A stretch of DNA of 64,000 bases from the NCBI GenBank assembly GCA_037176885.1, contig JAWWNJ010000288.1, positions 1-64,000 on the forward strand, given 5' to 3'. The DNA is from Favolaschia claudopus. Its lineage: Eukaryota > Basidiomycota > Agaricomycetes > Agaricales > Mycenaceae. A model generated the notes under the pieces. It saw nothing but the letters and a program-made list of their open reading frames with translations, had not been told where the DNA came from and searched no databases. Every line of letters starts with the position of its first letter. The stretch's first letter is position 1. The translations under genes were made by a program, and so were the position numbers. Shown piece by piece: positions 23,299 to 34,018 of the stretch.

Positions 23299-24339
23299 TT
23301 AATGTTCGCTAGCATGAAAGTCCTGACTCCACGGCAAGGCAGCTGATGAAGGAGTCGTCGGCAGCCTCGACCAGACCTCCGCTTGTGACTGTATGGTCCA
23401 ATTTGCCCAAACCGTGGCAAACACGACCCCAATTATGGTCAGGTAGCCATTCAAAACCATCATAAGCGAGCATTCGCTAAACCACTGGTCTTCGGTCTTC
23501 CCCTGTCGCCCATGCAGAATTAGAGCAATCTGGACGATCTGAAGAATGCAAGGAATGATGAAGTTTGTGAGGGATGTCATCCATATCATGCGCAGTGTTT
23601 TCCAAACTAATGGGGTGTAAGACCTTTACCGCAATTGCACTTTTGAGTACTTACCCTGAGGACTGTGGCTCTTCATTCTCTGGGGGCAGATCCAATTGGC
23701 GAAGAAATGCGACGGAGACCTAGCTGAAACAACGAAATCAGGTATACGTTGATGATTTTGATCCAAACGCACACGTTAAAGATGAGCTGCAGAATCCATT
23801 CAATTTTCGAAAATGGCAAATGGTTCCAGTCCGCAACAAAGTTCCAGGGTCTCGTCGCAATTTGTATGATGGCCACCAACATGTTGAATATGCGAGCGAT
23901 AAAAATAAGAACTGGCAGAAGCAAGACGAGAATAAGCCACCGGTCTTGATAAGCTGACACGATTCTGAGAAGAAGGATCATCTGGACGGGTATTGGTGCA
24001 AAGAGAAGGACAAAGTTGATTAATGCAGTATAGGCATTGGTTACTTTCAAATCAAGAACTGCTTGAGCCTAGTTCAGTTCTTAAGTTCAGTGAAAGCGAA
24101 CCAAAATTGAAACTCGCATGAAAGTGGGTGATCATGAACCCTTCTACAGCTCCGAGGGTAACAGCAGCAGCGCTGAGGAAGAAAACAGGTCGCTTGCGAG
24201 AGCTGGCATCTGAAAAGAGAAACAATGCAATCAGAAAGGACAGCATGAGAGCACCGAAGGCTGCACCCATGCCGACAAAGGCAACGGAGGCGGATTCAAC
24301 ACTCTCTACGGAAATAAGCCGGGGACGATTCGCTTCCAT
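23299..24339 (-). CDS. seven-transmembrane fungal membrane protein, left-arm copy
   Basis: A four-exon gene reading leftwards. Hydrophobic segments in order are: VAFVGMGAAFGALMLSFLIA; PVFFLSAAAVTLGAVEGFMI; a third around ALINFVLLFAPIPVQMILLL; a fourth around LILVLLLPVLIFIARIFNML; a fifth around IEWILQLIFNV; a sixth around NFIIPCILQIVQIALIL; and a seventh around LMMVLNGYLTIIGVVFATVW. This seven-helix layout with FLFSDASSRKRP after helix 1 matches a large family of uncharacterised basidiomycete membrane proteins. Introns are inferred as mirrors of the right-arm copy. Open frames are identical to that copy, so both may be functional. Ligand and role are unknown. Confidence 0.75.
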
Positions 24340-24709
24340 ACTTATTATATCATTGGTTGAGGACGTCGATTTTATGTATAAATGGGCTCCGTAGCCCGTT
24401 TAAAGCGTTCACGAGGATAGGCCCAAATCGAGTGATATGCTCGTACAGTATGAACGAGTCGTTTCACCACTTTTCTGCCCACTTTGTTGCCACTTTGTGC
24501 ACTCTTTGTGCATAATACCCATTAAGAACACACACTGATACTTCTCTTACCCCATGATTGAGCTTGATTCCCCGTTTTGCCCAATACTATGACAAATTGG
24601 AATCACGAACAATGATTGGGTCCGGTGTGGAAGGGGAAGCTGACCCGCACGTCTCGCTCCTTATTTTACCTTGTTCACCCCCGCTACATTAGGGAGTTTG
24701 TGCGAGCGA

Positions 24710-24872
24710 CCCAGGTCGCTATTAATCCGCTCAGATCTCCACAACGAGCAGTCTCAGATGTGATATCCCAGCGACCTAGGAATGTCCCAGGACACTACTC
24801 TTCTAGGCCGCTTAGAGCTCACGCCTAGTATCCATCGCTGAGGAGATCTGAGCGGATTAATAGCGACCTGGG
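24710..24872. mobile_element. foldback MITE with 31-bp inverted repeats
   Basis: CCCAGGTCGCTATTAATCCG and 11 further bases at the left are exactly inverted at 24842-24872. They enclose about 100 bp that holds related words (CAGCGACCTAGGA). No clear target duplication was found. It lies about 370 bp upstream of the 7-TM gene start and is present in both arms (50785-50947), so it predates the duplication. Confidence 0.7.
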
Positions 24873-24987
24873 CGTTGTCACGATAAGATTGCTATTCAAT
24901 TCCAATAAATCATGAAAAAATAAAAAAATAAAAAACAAAGTAAAAAAAACAAAAAAAAAACATTCAAACTACAGTGCAACTAGGCAC

Positions 24988-25610
24988 TTGCGTACCGGCC
25001 GGGAAAAAATTTGTGATTTTTTTGACCATTTTCGGCGAACTCGGCGCCTCAAAATACAACGATTTACGCCTTCAGACCAAATATTCCCACGGTGTTTCAC
25101 TTTCTCGGGCCCAGCTGGCCGAGAAATTGCACCCGTTCCCTTCGGATCTGTCATCTTGCTCTTGCCTGCCCCCACGAAACAACGCAAAGGCGCACTGCAA
25201 GCGGCCCAGACGAAGAAATCAGCCCAGACAGCACACTCAAAGGCAGCTGAAGCCAGTGCCCAAACCGAGGACCCAGACTTCGTGGATGAAACCGACGCTG
25301 AAACCGAGTTTGAGGGAGATGATCAGGTGGAAAAAGATGAAGGTGTGGGTGGGGGATCGAGGCACAAGCCGCTTACGGACGCCCAAAGCGTCTTTTAATT
25401 TTCCCACCTGGCTCCGAGATCAATCAGCTGTCAAAAATGTCTTGCATTCACTATATATGGAAAGATCTCCGGTCTGTTTTTCTACGACAAGGAATACGAG
25501 GAAACGTCTGGGTTTCCGAGACTACGGCAGGCGGCATATGCCGTGAAAAAGTACTCGTCTCATCGACGGGTCCCCCACAACATTATAATGGACGTAAATA
25601 TCATATCTAG
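24988..25610 (+). pseudogene. second DDE transposase remnant (scrambled)
   Basis: The end of this stretch reads LRQAAYAVKKYSSHRRVPHN (about 25520-25580). It closely matches the C-terminus of the transposase at 18062-19011 (LRQAAYAVEKYKSHRRIPAE). The preceding frame is a Lys/Ala-rich then acidic region (ALQAAQTKKSAQTAHSKAAE, DFVDETDAETEFEGDD), as expected for a transposase N-terminus. The catalytic middle is missing. A copy of the CACGGTGTTTCAC motif lies at 25089-25101. The right-arm duplicate is 50048-50669. Confidence 0.5.
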
Positions 25611-26262
25611 GGCCTAGGTATTCTCAAAACACTCTTATAGACAACTCATAGATTCATCCGAGTCGTTTTCTTGCGTTTCTGAATGATGCCGGTGGCTGCC
25701 GAACGACTTTCCCACGCATGTTTCACTTTTTCGACCCTCTAAAAACCAAACCTTGGCTGATTGCTTAGATATTGAATCAGAGGATGCTCAGAGCATACTA
25801 GAGTTGTTTTCCACTGTTCCCAAGTCTCTCCAATCACATTGTAAAATGTAAATGAGAAAGTTTTCTGAGGGCCGGTGTTACCTGTCACCGGCATTCAAGA
25901 AGTCACCAGTTGCACTGTAAGATAGAGTCCAGCCTCGGAAACTCAGACAGATACAACTGCTGGATCTGACTCACAGACAAACTTCACGGATCCAGAGTCC
26001 AAAAGTGGAAACTGGGGTTAGAATGCGAAATGGAACAATGCCTAATGGACAAACACAGTGTTTTTAGACCATCCAACAATGCCAGGCTGGTTCAAAGGCA
26101 TGGAGATTATTATCAGGGAGAGAGGCCCGTGGAAAGATGGCCTCCTTGCACAGTGAGAGACATGACTTTACATTTGACTGAAACGGGCCGTCCGTCGCAC
26201 GAATTCTGCGACGGGTTTGACAAGGGTGGGGTGGTTGAGAAGGGTGCGGACGTCTACAGCTC
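25611..26262. other. non-coding spacer
   Basis: No recognisable protein. A variant of the recurrent motif (CCCACGCATGTTTCACTTTT) lies at about 25711-25731. A short inverted pair around GGTGTTACC..GGTGACAGG sits near 25874-25890. The remainder is unremarkable. Confidence 0.4.
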
Positions 26263-26960
26263 CTAAAATTCCGGCTGCATAGGAAGCGTGCGGAGGAAAT
26301 GTGCCCTGGTTTCCCGCGAGGCGCCACACGCTTCACACGCCGGTGTGTCCGTTAGCCGACAGCGAAAGCGATGTGCGTTGAGGGCCGAGAAGTCGGTGCG
26401 TAGCTGACTGAAAAGCGATATGTCCGAGCGGGAGAGGGAGGAAGTGTACGGCGAACGTAGGATGAGGGAGGGTGGGGAGTCATCAATATCTCGTAGTCCA
26501 CGGCCCAACGTGGAATTATTCCAGTCATCGCGCCAGCGTTCGAGAATGGCCGTATTGATTGCACGCTTGCATGAAGTGAGGGAGACGGGGAGTGAGTCGG
26601 GCGGTGCCAGCAGAGTAGCAGCCTTAGCCGCGTCGTCAGCAAACTCGTTGCCAGCTGTACCGATATGAGCCGGGGTCCATAAGTTGGTGACACGGAGTGC
26701 TGGGTACTTTTGCATCGCGGAGCGGGCAAGCTCGTCATATCGTATAGCACGGTGCTGGCCCGGACGCGAGCGAGTCGACTGAATGCCTCGTCCCGCGGCC
26801 TGTGAGTCCGAGACGATTAGGATATGGTCAGACCCTCGGGCCTAGGATAAGAGCGCGTTCGGTTGCACGCAACGTGACGCAAAATTCCTTCCATCTCACC
26901 CTCAGCTACCTGTCCGTCGCCCAAAGGGAGGAGAATGCGCTCGCCAACCGATTCCCCTAA
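26263..26960 (-). pseudogene. LINE-like (Tad-type) RNase H fragment
   Basis: The minus strand, over two frames, gives AAGAAVLMLGESVGERILLP, EGEMEGIL, SLIVSDSQAAGRGIQSTRS and LRVTNLWTPAHIGTAGNEFA then DDAAKAA. The aspartate of VSDSQAA, the glutamate of EGEMEG and the WTPAHxGxxGNExAD block are RNase H signatures typical of non-LTR elements with a C-terminal RNase H. Downstream sequence (RFRCRLTDTPACEACGASRE) resembles the cysteine-rich tail of such elements. RT and endonuclease parts are absent. The duplicate is at 48698-49395. Confidence 0.7.
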
Positions 26961-27349
26961 CATGAGAACCGCAGCCCCTGCTGCCGCAGGCGGCAATGTC
27001 GATCTCAGCCTCTGTCGAGGCTACTAACTTATCACTGTGCCCAGGCAAGGTCTTGAATTTCATGAAGTTGGTCTGTCGGAAAAATCGAAAACAGGTAATA
27101 CGGCCCGACAGGGCCATATTAGGTCATTAGGTATATAAGGTTTAAATACAGTGCCCAGCACCACCTCGCGGTTCCTAATTTGGCAGGTGAGGGCATCAAA
27201 CATTGAACTCGCTACTGCATTATGCCATCAACATCAGTAACCTCAAAAACGGTGTAGAACGTCTCTAGAGATGTGTATGTACCTAGCTTGTGCTTTGCAG
27301 AACAATTGAACAAGTTTTTGTATTTTCACCACCGAAAAAGTTGAAACAA

Positions 27350-27690
27350 ACCCTAATGATGCCATCAAATCACGTCAAATTTCCATATTCGTTAGGGTTA
27401 GGAGTTACGTACCGCCCGGTCTTTGCCCAGTCCAGCCGTCCGGTATGGCCGGCTGCCGCACCATGACACTTTCAGCACACTTCTCAGACCTAATTATGTA
27501 GTTTGATTCCAAGCCAAATTCGACGAAAAATATTGATTTTATTTTTTTCTGACCTCAAAAAAGTGAAACACCGTGAGAAAAATTGAGTCCTTGACGCCAA
27601 ACACATTCTTTTAGTGGGTTTCCTTGCTCAGAAAATCAGAAATTAACCACAAAAAAATATTTTCGGAGAAGTGATGGTGGTGTACCAAAT
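27350..27690 (-). repeat. dispersed repeat with CACGGTGTTTCAC motif (copy B)
   Basis: On the complement strand this shares several ordered blocks with 17620-17940, including the motif followed by a T-run and GAAAAAAATAAAA. Next to it (27391-27403) is GTTAGGGTTAGG, a two-unit telomere-like word inside GTTAGGAGTTACGTACC. A related GTTACATACC occurs beside copy A. This suggests the family's terminal region. The mirror is at 47968-48308. Confidence 0.5.
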
Positions 27691-28020
27691 GAGACTTATA
27701 CGGCCTTATACGGCCTAACGCACCTTATAGGGCATAACGAGCCTTACAAGACCTTGTAAGGGAAGTGCGCCAGCTTTGACAATACTTGACCACACTTGAG
27801 GTCGAACCATTGCAACTGGAATTGAAATTCATTTGTTACTTACTTACTTAAGTTACTTGACTTACTTACCTTTGCATTACAAGTAAAACAGAAGTAAAAC
27901 TAACAGTGTCTGTTACAACTACACCAAGAATGATAGGTACGGAAATGTTGCTCAATATATGCACGCATTTTACCTCCCACGGGGGTACTTGATCGAGCTT
28001 GATACCAGCGTCAAGCTTGA
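27690..28020. other. simple and palindromic sequence
   Basis: Contains imperfect tandem TTATACGGCC units at 27697-27716, (TTAC)n/(TTACT)n-like repeats at 27834-27870, and a palindromic stretch around TTGATCGAGCTTGATACC and CAAGCTTGATCAAG (27988-28027). It is present in both arms. No gene. Confidence 0.5.
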
Positions 28021-29426
28021 TCAAGCAAATTCGGATTTTCCGACAATTAAAGTTGTCGTGATCCAAATGGAATATGTGCGCATGAGTGAAACGATTCGAC
28101 GTAAGACGCGATTCTGCTCCAGGCTACGAGATTTTCCGCCATCGAGAGCTAGGACCCCTGATAATCCCTTTGGAGGCTAGGTCCCGACCTCGGCCAATTT
28201 GCCAAATTTTGTCCGGACGTTTTTGGGCTGAAAATTTCGATTTTTGTCCGGACAGGACCTAGCTCTCGATGACGTAACGCCCAAACAGAGGCAATTTCTG
28301 TTCCCACGGGGCCAAAAACGCAAAATTTTCTCCGCAACCTCCGTTTTTGTCGTTCTCCGTGGCTTTTCTGCTCAGATTGGCACCATCAAGCACAATTTCG
28401 ATGCAGAGAGTGATCTGTTGTCAATTTCGGCAGACCCAATCCGCCCAGTTCAGCGACATTTTGTCCGGACGGGAACCTAGCTATCCGCACCCCGAGGTCG
28501 AATTTTTGTCCGGTTGGGACCTAGGTTTTGGGCCAAAATTTGCGATTTTTGTCCGGAAAGTGGGCTAGGCTCCAAGGGTATTATCAGGGGTCCTCGAGAG
28601 CTCCAATGACTCCGGTGTTATCGGAATGAATGTGGAAATGAATATCGGAGTAGCCGCGATGAATGGCAAGGCGTAAGCCGAGTTCGATGGCGACCATCTC
28701 CGCCCAACCAATCTTACGAGCCTCGCTATCCCAGCCCGGGAGAAGCTTCCAGGACTTCCATACATCGAATATAACGCCTATGCCAAAATCTGTCGATGCA
28801 TCCACCCAGAATGAAATGGGGGAAAGATTGGGCGGCCTAACTAGCTTCGAGCCACAGAAAGGTTGCGCCAATGAATTCCTCCACCACTCGACATCGTCGA
28901 GAACAGCCGCATTCGGTTCCCATCGCACAAAAGGTGAGGATGCGTGATTGAAAGAAGATGCGAATTTTGTGATAGCCGGTAGGTGTACGCGGCCGTCAGG
29001 AAGGGCCATCGAACAATGGACCAAGGTACCGAGAACAGATTCGGCCTCTTTTCGCGAGAATTTCGCGCCGCGAACCCAGGCGGAGAGTTTCGCTATATAT
29101 CGATCGCGTTTATCTTGTGGGAGCTCGACTGTCTTGGCTTCCAGATCCCACAAGAAACCGATGTATTTGAAGATCGTACCGAAAGGACGAGTTTTCGAAG
29201 GCTTCCAGGGCCATCCAAGTTCATTGGCGAAGGCGTAAATGTCATCGAGGGAGAAGTCGTAGGATTTGGTATGTTGGTTCAGGTAGCGAAGGAAAAGGAA
29301 GTCATCAACCCATTTTTTGAGAGGGCCGATATGGCAAGATATAAGGCAGCCATTGCGTCTGCTAAACGACCCCAGATACCAGGAGAACTCGAGGGGCCGA
29401 ACGGCGCGTTGTGATCAATGACACAT
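28021..29426 (-). pseudogene. DIRS/Ngaro-like RT-RNase H fragment, left arm
   Basis: Minus-strand frame over 29153-28600 reads LEAKTVELPQDKRDRYIAKL, ESVLGTLVHCSMALPDGR, ISFWVDASTDFGIGVIFD and EMVAIELGLRLAIHRGYS, then HIHSDNTGVIGAL. This is the C-terminal RT and RNase H region of a retroelement type common in mushrooms. The aspartates in WVDAS and HSDNT and the glutamate in EMVAIEL are visible. A 444-bp MITE interrupts the frame at the SDNTGVIGAL end. Homology to the right-arm copy stops at 29426, so the gag and RT start are missing here. DIRS/Ngaro assignment rests on the RT/RNase H style; the tyrosine recombinase was not found. Confidence 0.7.
28151..28594. mobile_element. hAT-like MITE, left arm only (444 bp)
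   Basis: Termini are AGGACCCCTGATAATCCC and its near-perfect inversion at 28560-28594 (TIR about 35 bp). The 8-bp direct repeat CGAGAGCT flanks it at 28143-28150 and 28595-28602. The right arm has one CGAGAGCT (complement near 47508-47515) in an uninterrupted RNase H frame. The 8-bp target duplication fits hAT. The interior carries at least five copies of a TTTTTGTCCGGAC-type word, likely subterminal protein-binding repeats. No transposase is encoded. Confidence 0.9.
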
Positions 29427-32400
29427 CGACCTACGAGAGGTTATTTTCAGTTGCCTCACACGAAATGTTTCAAGTCTTTCAAACTCCCCTCGACACGTGC
29501 TGCTGATGCGACGCCGGATGGCGTGATCAGAACGAAAGTATGTTTTGTAATGCCGGTTCCCGGCTTACAGTTGGGGGGAGCTTGCGCGATTCCGAGAAAG
29601 CTATTTTTCAGTTTGCCCTCAGAACAATTTAGTCTGAAGTCGGAGGCAGAACATGCTGATGCTTGAAAGTATTCACTGCCATTCACCCCGCAAGGTGATA
29701 TTTTGATGATCATTGTCAAATCTGAGGAATCGAGGTTGAATTGAGGCTATACAACAATTCAACAACAGTTTCCAATTCGATCCTGCAAATGCTCGGGCTG
29801 GTGCTTGGTGCTAAAAAAAAAACTTTTGTATTAGATGTTAGACCTTTTTTTTTTTTTTTTTTTTTTTTTTTTCCACATTCAAGATCTCATTTTCAACCCT
29901 ATGCGTGCTCAAGCGCTCACTCACATTGAGCTTCACTTACTGTGTATTTCTTCGACCGTGGGCTATTGGGCATCAATTTTGATGGTGTACCCGTGGGAGA
30001 GCCAGGGAGACCGCATCCAAACTGCACTGTGTGAATGTGTTGCGAACTGAGCCTCATCTGCATATTGTTGACGTATGATATGGATTATGCTATACTCCCC
30101 CACGGCTTCCTGAATTTTTTTTACCCAGCGCATTTGATTCAGTGAAATATTTTACTGCACATCAGTCTGCTCCCCCACGGGTACACCATCACTTTTGATG
30201 GCGTACCCGTGGGAGATTCTTCGTACTCTGCACAGCCATACGGATTTCGACCACCCCAGACAAAAGGGGGAGCAAGCTCCCCCAACCATCCTTGCTTCCG
30301 TCCCCCATGTCCACGCCGTCCCCGTTTCCTCGCCACACTTGCCCTGCACTCTGACCTTCAAGCTTCAAGTCCTCAAGGATTCAAGGCCTCAAGTAACCCA
30401 AGGCTCTGTCTTCAAAGCTTCAAGTCGTATCAAGATCTTGCGTTTCTGACCTCTCAATCAATATATCCCAAGATTTATGTTGGTCTTGCCTGTCCCTCTC
30501 TGCCTCTCCACGCTACCTCTCTGTTTGCTTCACGAAATCAGCCAGCTTTCCTCTTCGTCAAGTCGTTGTTTTGGTCGGTGTCTGGGAGCTCGAGGGAGGA
30601 TATTATTGTTGGTGCGTTTCCAGTCGTTCTCTTACTGTTTCCCCATCTCACCCTTCTGCATTCCAACAGAACAAGCTGCCGTGTCCCCTTCCCTCCGCTA
30701 CCGAAGCTCGAGCTCAAGCCTGATTTGGGCCGTATTTCCTCACGCCCGCGAGCGCGCGTTCTCATCCTGATGGATTACGAGCACCGAGAAGGTCGGTCAT
30801 GCACCTCGCGTCTTTAGGGGGTTCTCTCAGGCTGCTTGGCCTCGTATCTAAGCATGTGTTGTACCGTATTACCTGAATATATTTGTTAGTTATAGCGAGC
30901 GCATTCAACCAAGGAACGAGTCGAATTGAACCTATGTTAGGTTATCAATCAGCCTGGAATTGGTTGAAGGCTGTTGGATGCAGGACAACCTGCGTTTGAT
31001 TGGTAATGAGCTGCACTTAGGTTGGTAGGGGTGAACCACAGCTTGGTTGATTGTTTAAATTTTCATCCAAGAATTGGTTGGGGAAACTCATCCTACACTG
31101 GGTTGCCTATCATCCACCACCAGGCTGAAAATCGTCCTACAACAGGTTGTTTCTGTAGGTTGATCATCAACCGACGGAACCCTTAGAGTGAAAATTTGAC
31201 TTTCTAAGGTAGGCAAACGCTGCCAACCCCCGTCACATCAGGTCACGCTGTCCCAATTCGGCAAAAAGTCGCATTTTAATGAAAGAACAAGGGCTCACTC
31301 ACATTTTCCTTGTCCACTCTCCTCTTCTTTTTGGGTGAAAGCTTCTCTACTAACCCTCTAGTGAAATTCCCGAGCCGGGAGAGCACATGACCCTTCCTCT
31401 TGCCCATGCTCTGACGGAGGCAGGTGGGTGTCGCTTGTAAATGATGTTAGATATTTGAGATCACCCCGGTCACCAAATAAAGACTTGTTCGGGACGTCGA
31501 GTATGTAGCTGCACAATTTGTTGGGAGCCGATAATCAATTACATGTTTGGATGATTATCTACAACATTTTCTACGGTATTTCACCATAAGTACTTATTTG
31601 GACGTGTCACGCTTGCTTACATAAAGGTTGTCCGCGTTTGCGTGTCGCCTACCTTGCGCCTACCTTATGTTTTGCGGCGCTTTCGACTTCGTTTTGCAAG
31701 AGTCTGTATAACTAAGAAATGGTCCTACCGACACTATGGACTTCGCAAGGCCGATCCGCGAAATCCGGATATCACCTCGAATTTTTTTTTTCAGCGACTT
31801 CGGCAGACCCCTCCCCTCATGGCTGCCGTAATATTCCCATATGCGGCAGCTTCACGTAAGTTTTTCCCACCGGCTAATTTGTTAGCTTTATCAAGTTTAT
31901 GTATTTTCGGACTCAACATCAGCATTTGAAGCAAAGAACCTGTTGTTTTGCACATTTCCATGTACCTGCACTGTGCAAACCTGATATTTCTGAATGTCAG
32001 CAACCTGTCTTCTGGACCAAACAACAGCATATACACTGATAGCCGAGGCTGCCGAGAGGCTCGAGGGTGGTCAAACCAATCTGACGGTGACAGTAGTGGC
32101 CAGAGTTGGACCTGAAGCACTGAAATGCCAGAATAAGACTGTAGAACAGTGTACATAGCATATATTTGCTGTATACAACACTTAGAACCGAGTTCCAAAA
32201 TTTTGTATGAAAGTTTTTTTTCAGGCTGAGGGGACCCCCCCTCCCCTACATCTATATAAGGAAATTTCTTATCTCGGAAGGCCCTTGGGACTTCGACTTC
32301 GTTTTGCGGCAATCGCGCATTTTGCCGCAAAATAAACGACGTCGGTTATCTGTTATCAGTTTTGCGGCATTTGGGTTAAAAAGGCTAAGTATTTATGGTG

Positions 32401-32491
32401 CGGATCGGCCGAAAACTGACATATATTGCGGCATTTAATAAATGTGCATTTCTACCGCCATACTAAACACGTTTTTGCGACGCGAAAGACA
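29427..32491. other. gene-free part of the spacer
   Basis: No protein family was recognised; the open frame 30209-30817 is low-complexity. Contents seen: a 60-bp dispersed repeat at 29538-29598; a T-run at about 29846-29871; a hairpin at 30170-30214 (CTCCCCCACGGGTACACCAT against ATGGCGTACCCGTGGGAG) with a third copy of its arm at 29976-30000; the palindrome GGGGGAGCAAGCTCCCCC at 30266-30283; CTTCAAG-type simple repeats at 30356-30440; a cluster of AGGTTG/CAACCT words at 30920-31170; and the GATCCGCGAAATCC repeat at 31751-31815. Confidence 0.5.
29538..29598 (+). repeat. dispersed 60-bp repeat, copy 1
   Basis: Reads GTATGTTTTGTAATGCCGGT, CCCGGCTTACAG, a short G-rich gap and GGAGCTTGCGCGATTCCGAG. 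Two more copies are at 32728-32774 (plus, partial) and 58926-58984 (minus). The surrounding sequence is unrelated, so the conserved unit is short. Confidence 0.75.
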
Positions 32492-32727
32492 TTTTCTATC
32501 CTGAAATCTCGGGACAGACTCAATACTGGACCAAAAATCGGGAGGTCTCGTTCTCCTGTGACGCATCTCACAGGTGTCACACGCGCAAACATCCACGCAT
32601 ACCTCTTGTTCTGCTGGCTGAACGGCGGCCCAGAATATTCTACTCATCTGACAAGATTGGCTCAGTGGGTTGCCTGGTAACGTAATCTCCCCGGAATCCG
32701 CTGTTGCAATGCCATGGAAATTAAATC

Positions 32728-32774
32728 ATGCCAGTCCCCGGCTTACAGAAAAGGGAAGCTTGCGCGATTCCGAG
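32728..32774 (+). repeat. dispersed 60-bp repeat, copy 2 (partial)
   Basis: ATGCCAGTCCCCGGCTTACAG followed by AAGCTTGCGCGATTCCGAG matches the middle and end of copy 1. It lies in a segment absent from the partner arm of the second inverted duplication, which suggests it arrived, or was retained, independently. Confidence 0.7.
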
Positions 32775-33031
32775 CGCAGCAAGTTCATCACTGCATGATT
32801 GCATTTTGGCTATTCAAACCAGCTGCAAGAACCGGGTCTGGGTTACCTACTGCACCACCCAAGCCCCTTATAAAAACGGGTCTAGGTATTTTATTTTGGT
32901 GACCGCTCTGATAAAGGGGGAGCAAGCTCCCCCAATAAAAACAATCCCGCGCTCAAGCACTATGAACACAGCTTCGGTGACGGCTCGCCCTTACCCAATC
33001 ATACGGTTTTATTTCGTTGGCCGTGTCCTTG

Positions 33032-33685
33032 CTAAGATGCAAGGGCTGAGGAGGCGAGCATGAGCATCTCGTGGTGCGCCAACAAATCCGCCTCTGTGAC
33101 AGATAACTCCCAATCCAGCACATCGAGAAACTCGCGCTCGATCCGCCCAATGTCGCCTTTCCCGAAGATACCAGTGACCATCCCCCATTGGACACTCCTT
33201 AGGGTCGAATCTTGTGTGTATTTGGATGCGACGATGACAGCGCCGAGAAAGACGCGTTCAAGAGCCCATTCCTCCAATGCGATGGAGAGGTGGCGTCTCG
33301 CGCGGGAGATGTATGCAAGGGAAACCAGGACAGTTGCGGATGTGACTTCTGCGCGGGATAGGACTGTGGCTACAAATTGGAGGAATTTGTGCGTGTGTGG
33401 GGAGCGGTGGGTTGGTGCACGGGAGAGGGCGTAGTTGACTGTTTCGATTACACTCGTTGTGAGGTATTCTAAAGAAATAAAATCAGTGTGTATTCGATGA
33501 AAAGACAGAGACAGCGACACACCGATTACAGGTTGAGAGATTTGCATGTCCACGAGCTGAATTAGCTCGGGAGAGTGAGAAGCCGGGTCCTTGAGAGAGG
33601 CAGGGTGGACGGGGCTAGAAGACTTCGAACTTGGGCTCCAGAAGCCATAAGAAGTAGGGCTAGACAATAAAGAAGGAGAGTGCAT
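33032..33685 (-). CDS. Pho85-type cyclin, left copy
   Basis: Cyclins of this kind activate cyclin-dependent kinases of the Pho85/Pcl class. The start is MHSPSLLSSP at 33685-33683. A GT-AG intron of 54 bp (33469-33522) splits PVI|EYLTTSVIETVNYAL; because 54 is a codon multiple, the unspliced frame also stays open. The cyclin box follows: SATVLVSLAYISRA, ERVFLGAVIVASKYTQDSTL and FGKGDIGRIEREFLDVLDWE. The Ser/Pro-rich N-terminus is typical. The frame ends LMLASSALAS-stop at 33032. The product is about 199 residues after splicing, in the usual range for short PCL cyclins. Cyclin identity is confident, the kinase partner is inferred. Confidence 0.8.
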   Translation of the reverse strand: MHSPSLLSSPTSYGFWSPSSKSSSPVHPASLKDPASHSPELIQLVDMQISQPVIGVSLSLSFHRIHTDFISLEYLTTSVIETVNYALSRAPTHRSPHTHKFLQFVATVLSRAEVTSATVLVSLAYISRARRHLSIALEEWALERVFLGAVIVASKYTQDSTLRSVQWGMVTGIFGKGDIGRIEREFLDVLDWELSVTEADLLAHHEMLMLASSALAS

Positions 33686-34018
33686 TGTGGGGAGGGAATC
33701 GGAGTAAATTATGGGGAATCATGGCCGGTTAAATACCATTGGATTGCGGGTGCGATGCATTGGACCGTCAGCTGCCCCAAATGCACCCTACATTTAGCGT
33801 GTTTAATGTCAAGGTCAGGATGAAATACATTCCGCTTTTTTGTTTTCTTTCATTTTGGTGGTATCTCAACAAGGAGAATGTCGGTGCCAATAATCAGTGC
33901 AATATAGGTTGAAATTTAGCTGTGTTAGGTTTTTAATCAACCCCTTACTAACTTTTTGAAGATAGTCGCTCAACCGTAGTAGGTACATATAAACCCGATA
34001 GGTTGATGCTCATCTTAT

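Larger units (their letters stand above)
16969..29426 (+). repeat. large inverted duplication, left arm (12458 bp)
   Basis: The reverse complement of this segment matches 46684-58222 almost base for base. Paired positions add to a constant that changes only at indels: 76110 at the inner end (28603-29426), 75657-75658 over 20384-28142, 75193-75194 over 18062-19911, and 75191 over 16969-18033. The two large steps are exactly the left-arm insertions 28151-28594 (+8 bp) and 19921-20374 (+9 bp). The remaining four bases are single- or two-base indels, one being a C-run of 28 against 26. Substitutions are rare. I noticed about a dozen, mostly from protein differences, so identity should be near 99.8 per cent. 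Homology stops sharply at both ends. Confidence 0.97.
32492..34018 (+). repeat. second inverted duplication, left arm
   Basis: The reverse complement matches 37805-40350 over the cyclin gene, its upstream region and about 500 bp beyond its 3' end. Coding positions add to 71825. Identity is roughly 95-97 per cent by eye, clearly lower than the large duplication. Extra sequence in this arm includes about 20 bp near 32670, a stretch around 32728-32843 carrying a 60-bp dispersed repeat, and about 30 bp near 32568. The partner arm instead carries a 1081-bp transposon. Confidence 0.9.

Noticed and set aside
27391..27403. Telomere-like GTTAGGGTTAGG, and TAACCCTAAC near 63438
   Set aside because: Only one or two units, lying inside dispersed repeats. 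Too short to call an interstitial telomere array.
30209..30817. 202-codon open frame in the spacer
   Set aside because: It begins inside a hairpin repeat and crosses CTTCAAG simple repeats. The composition is Ser/Pro/Leu-rich with no recognisable domain.
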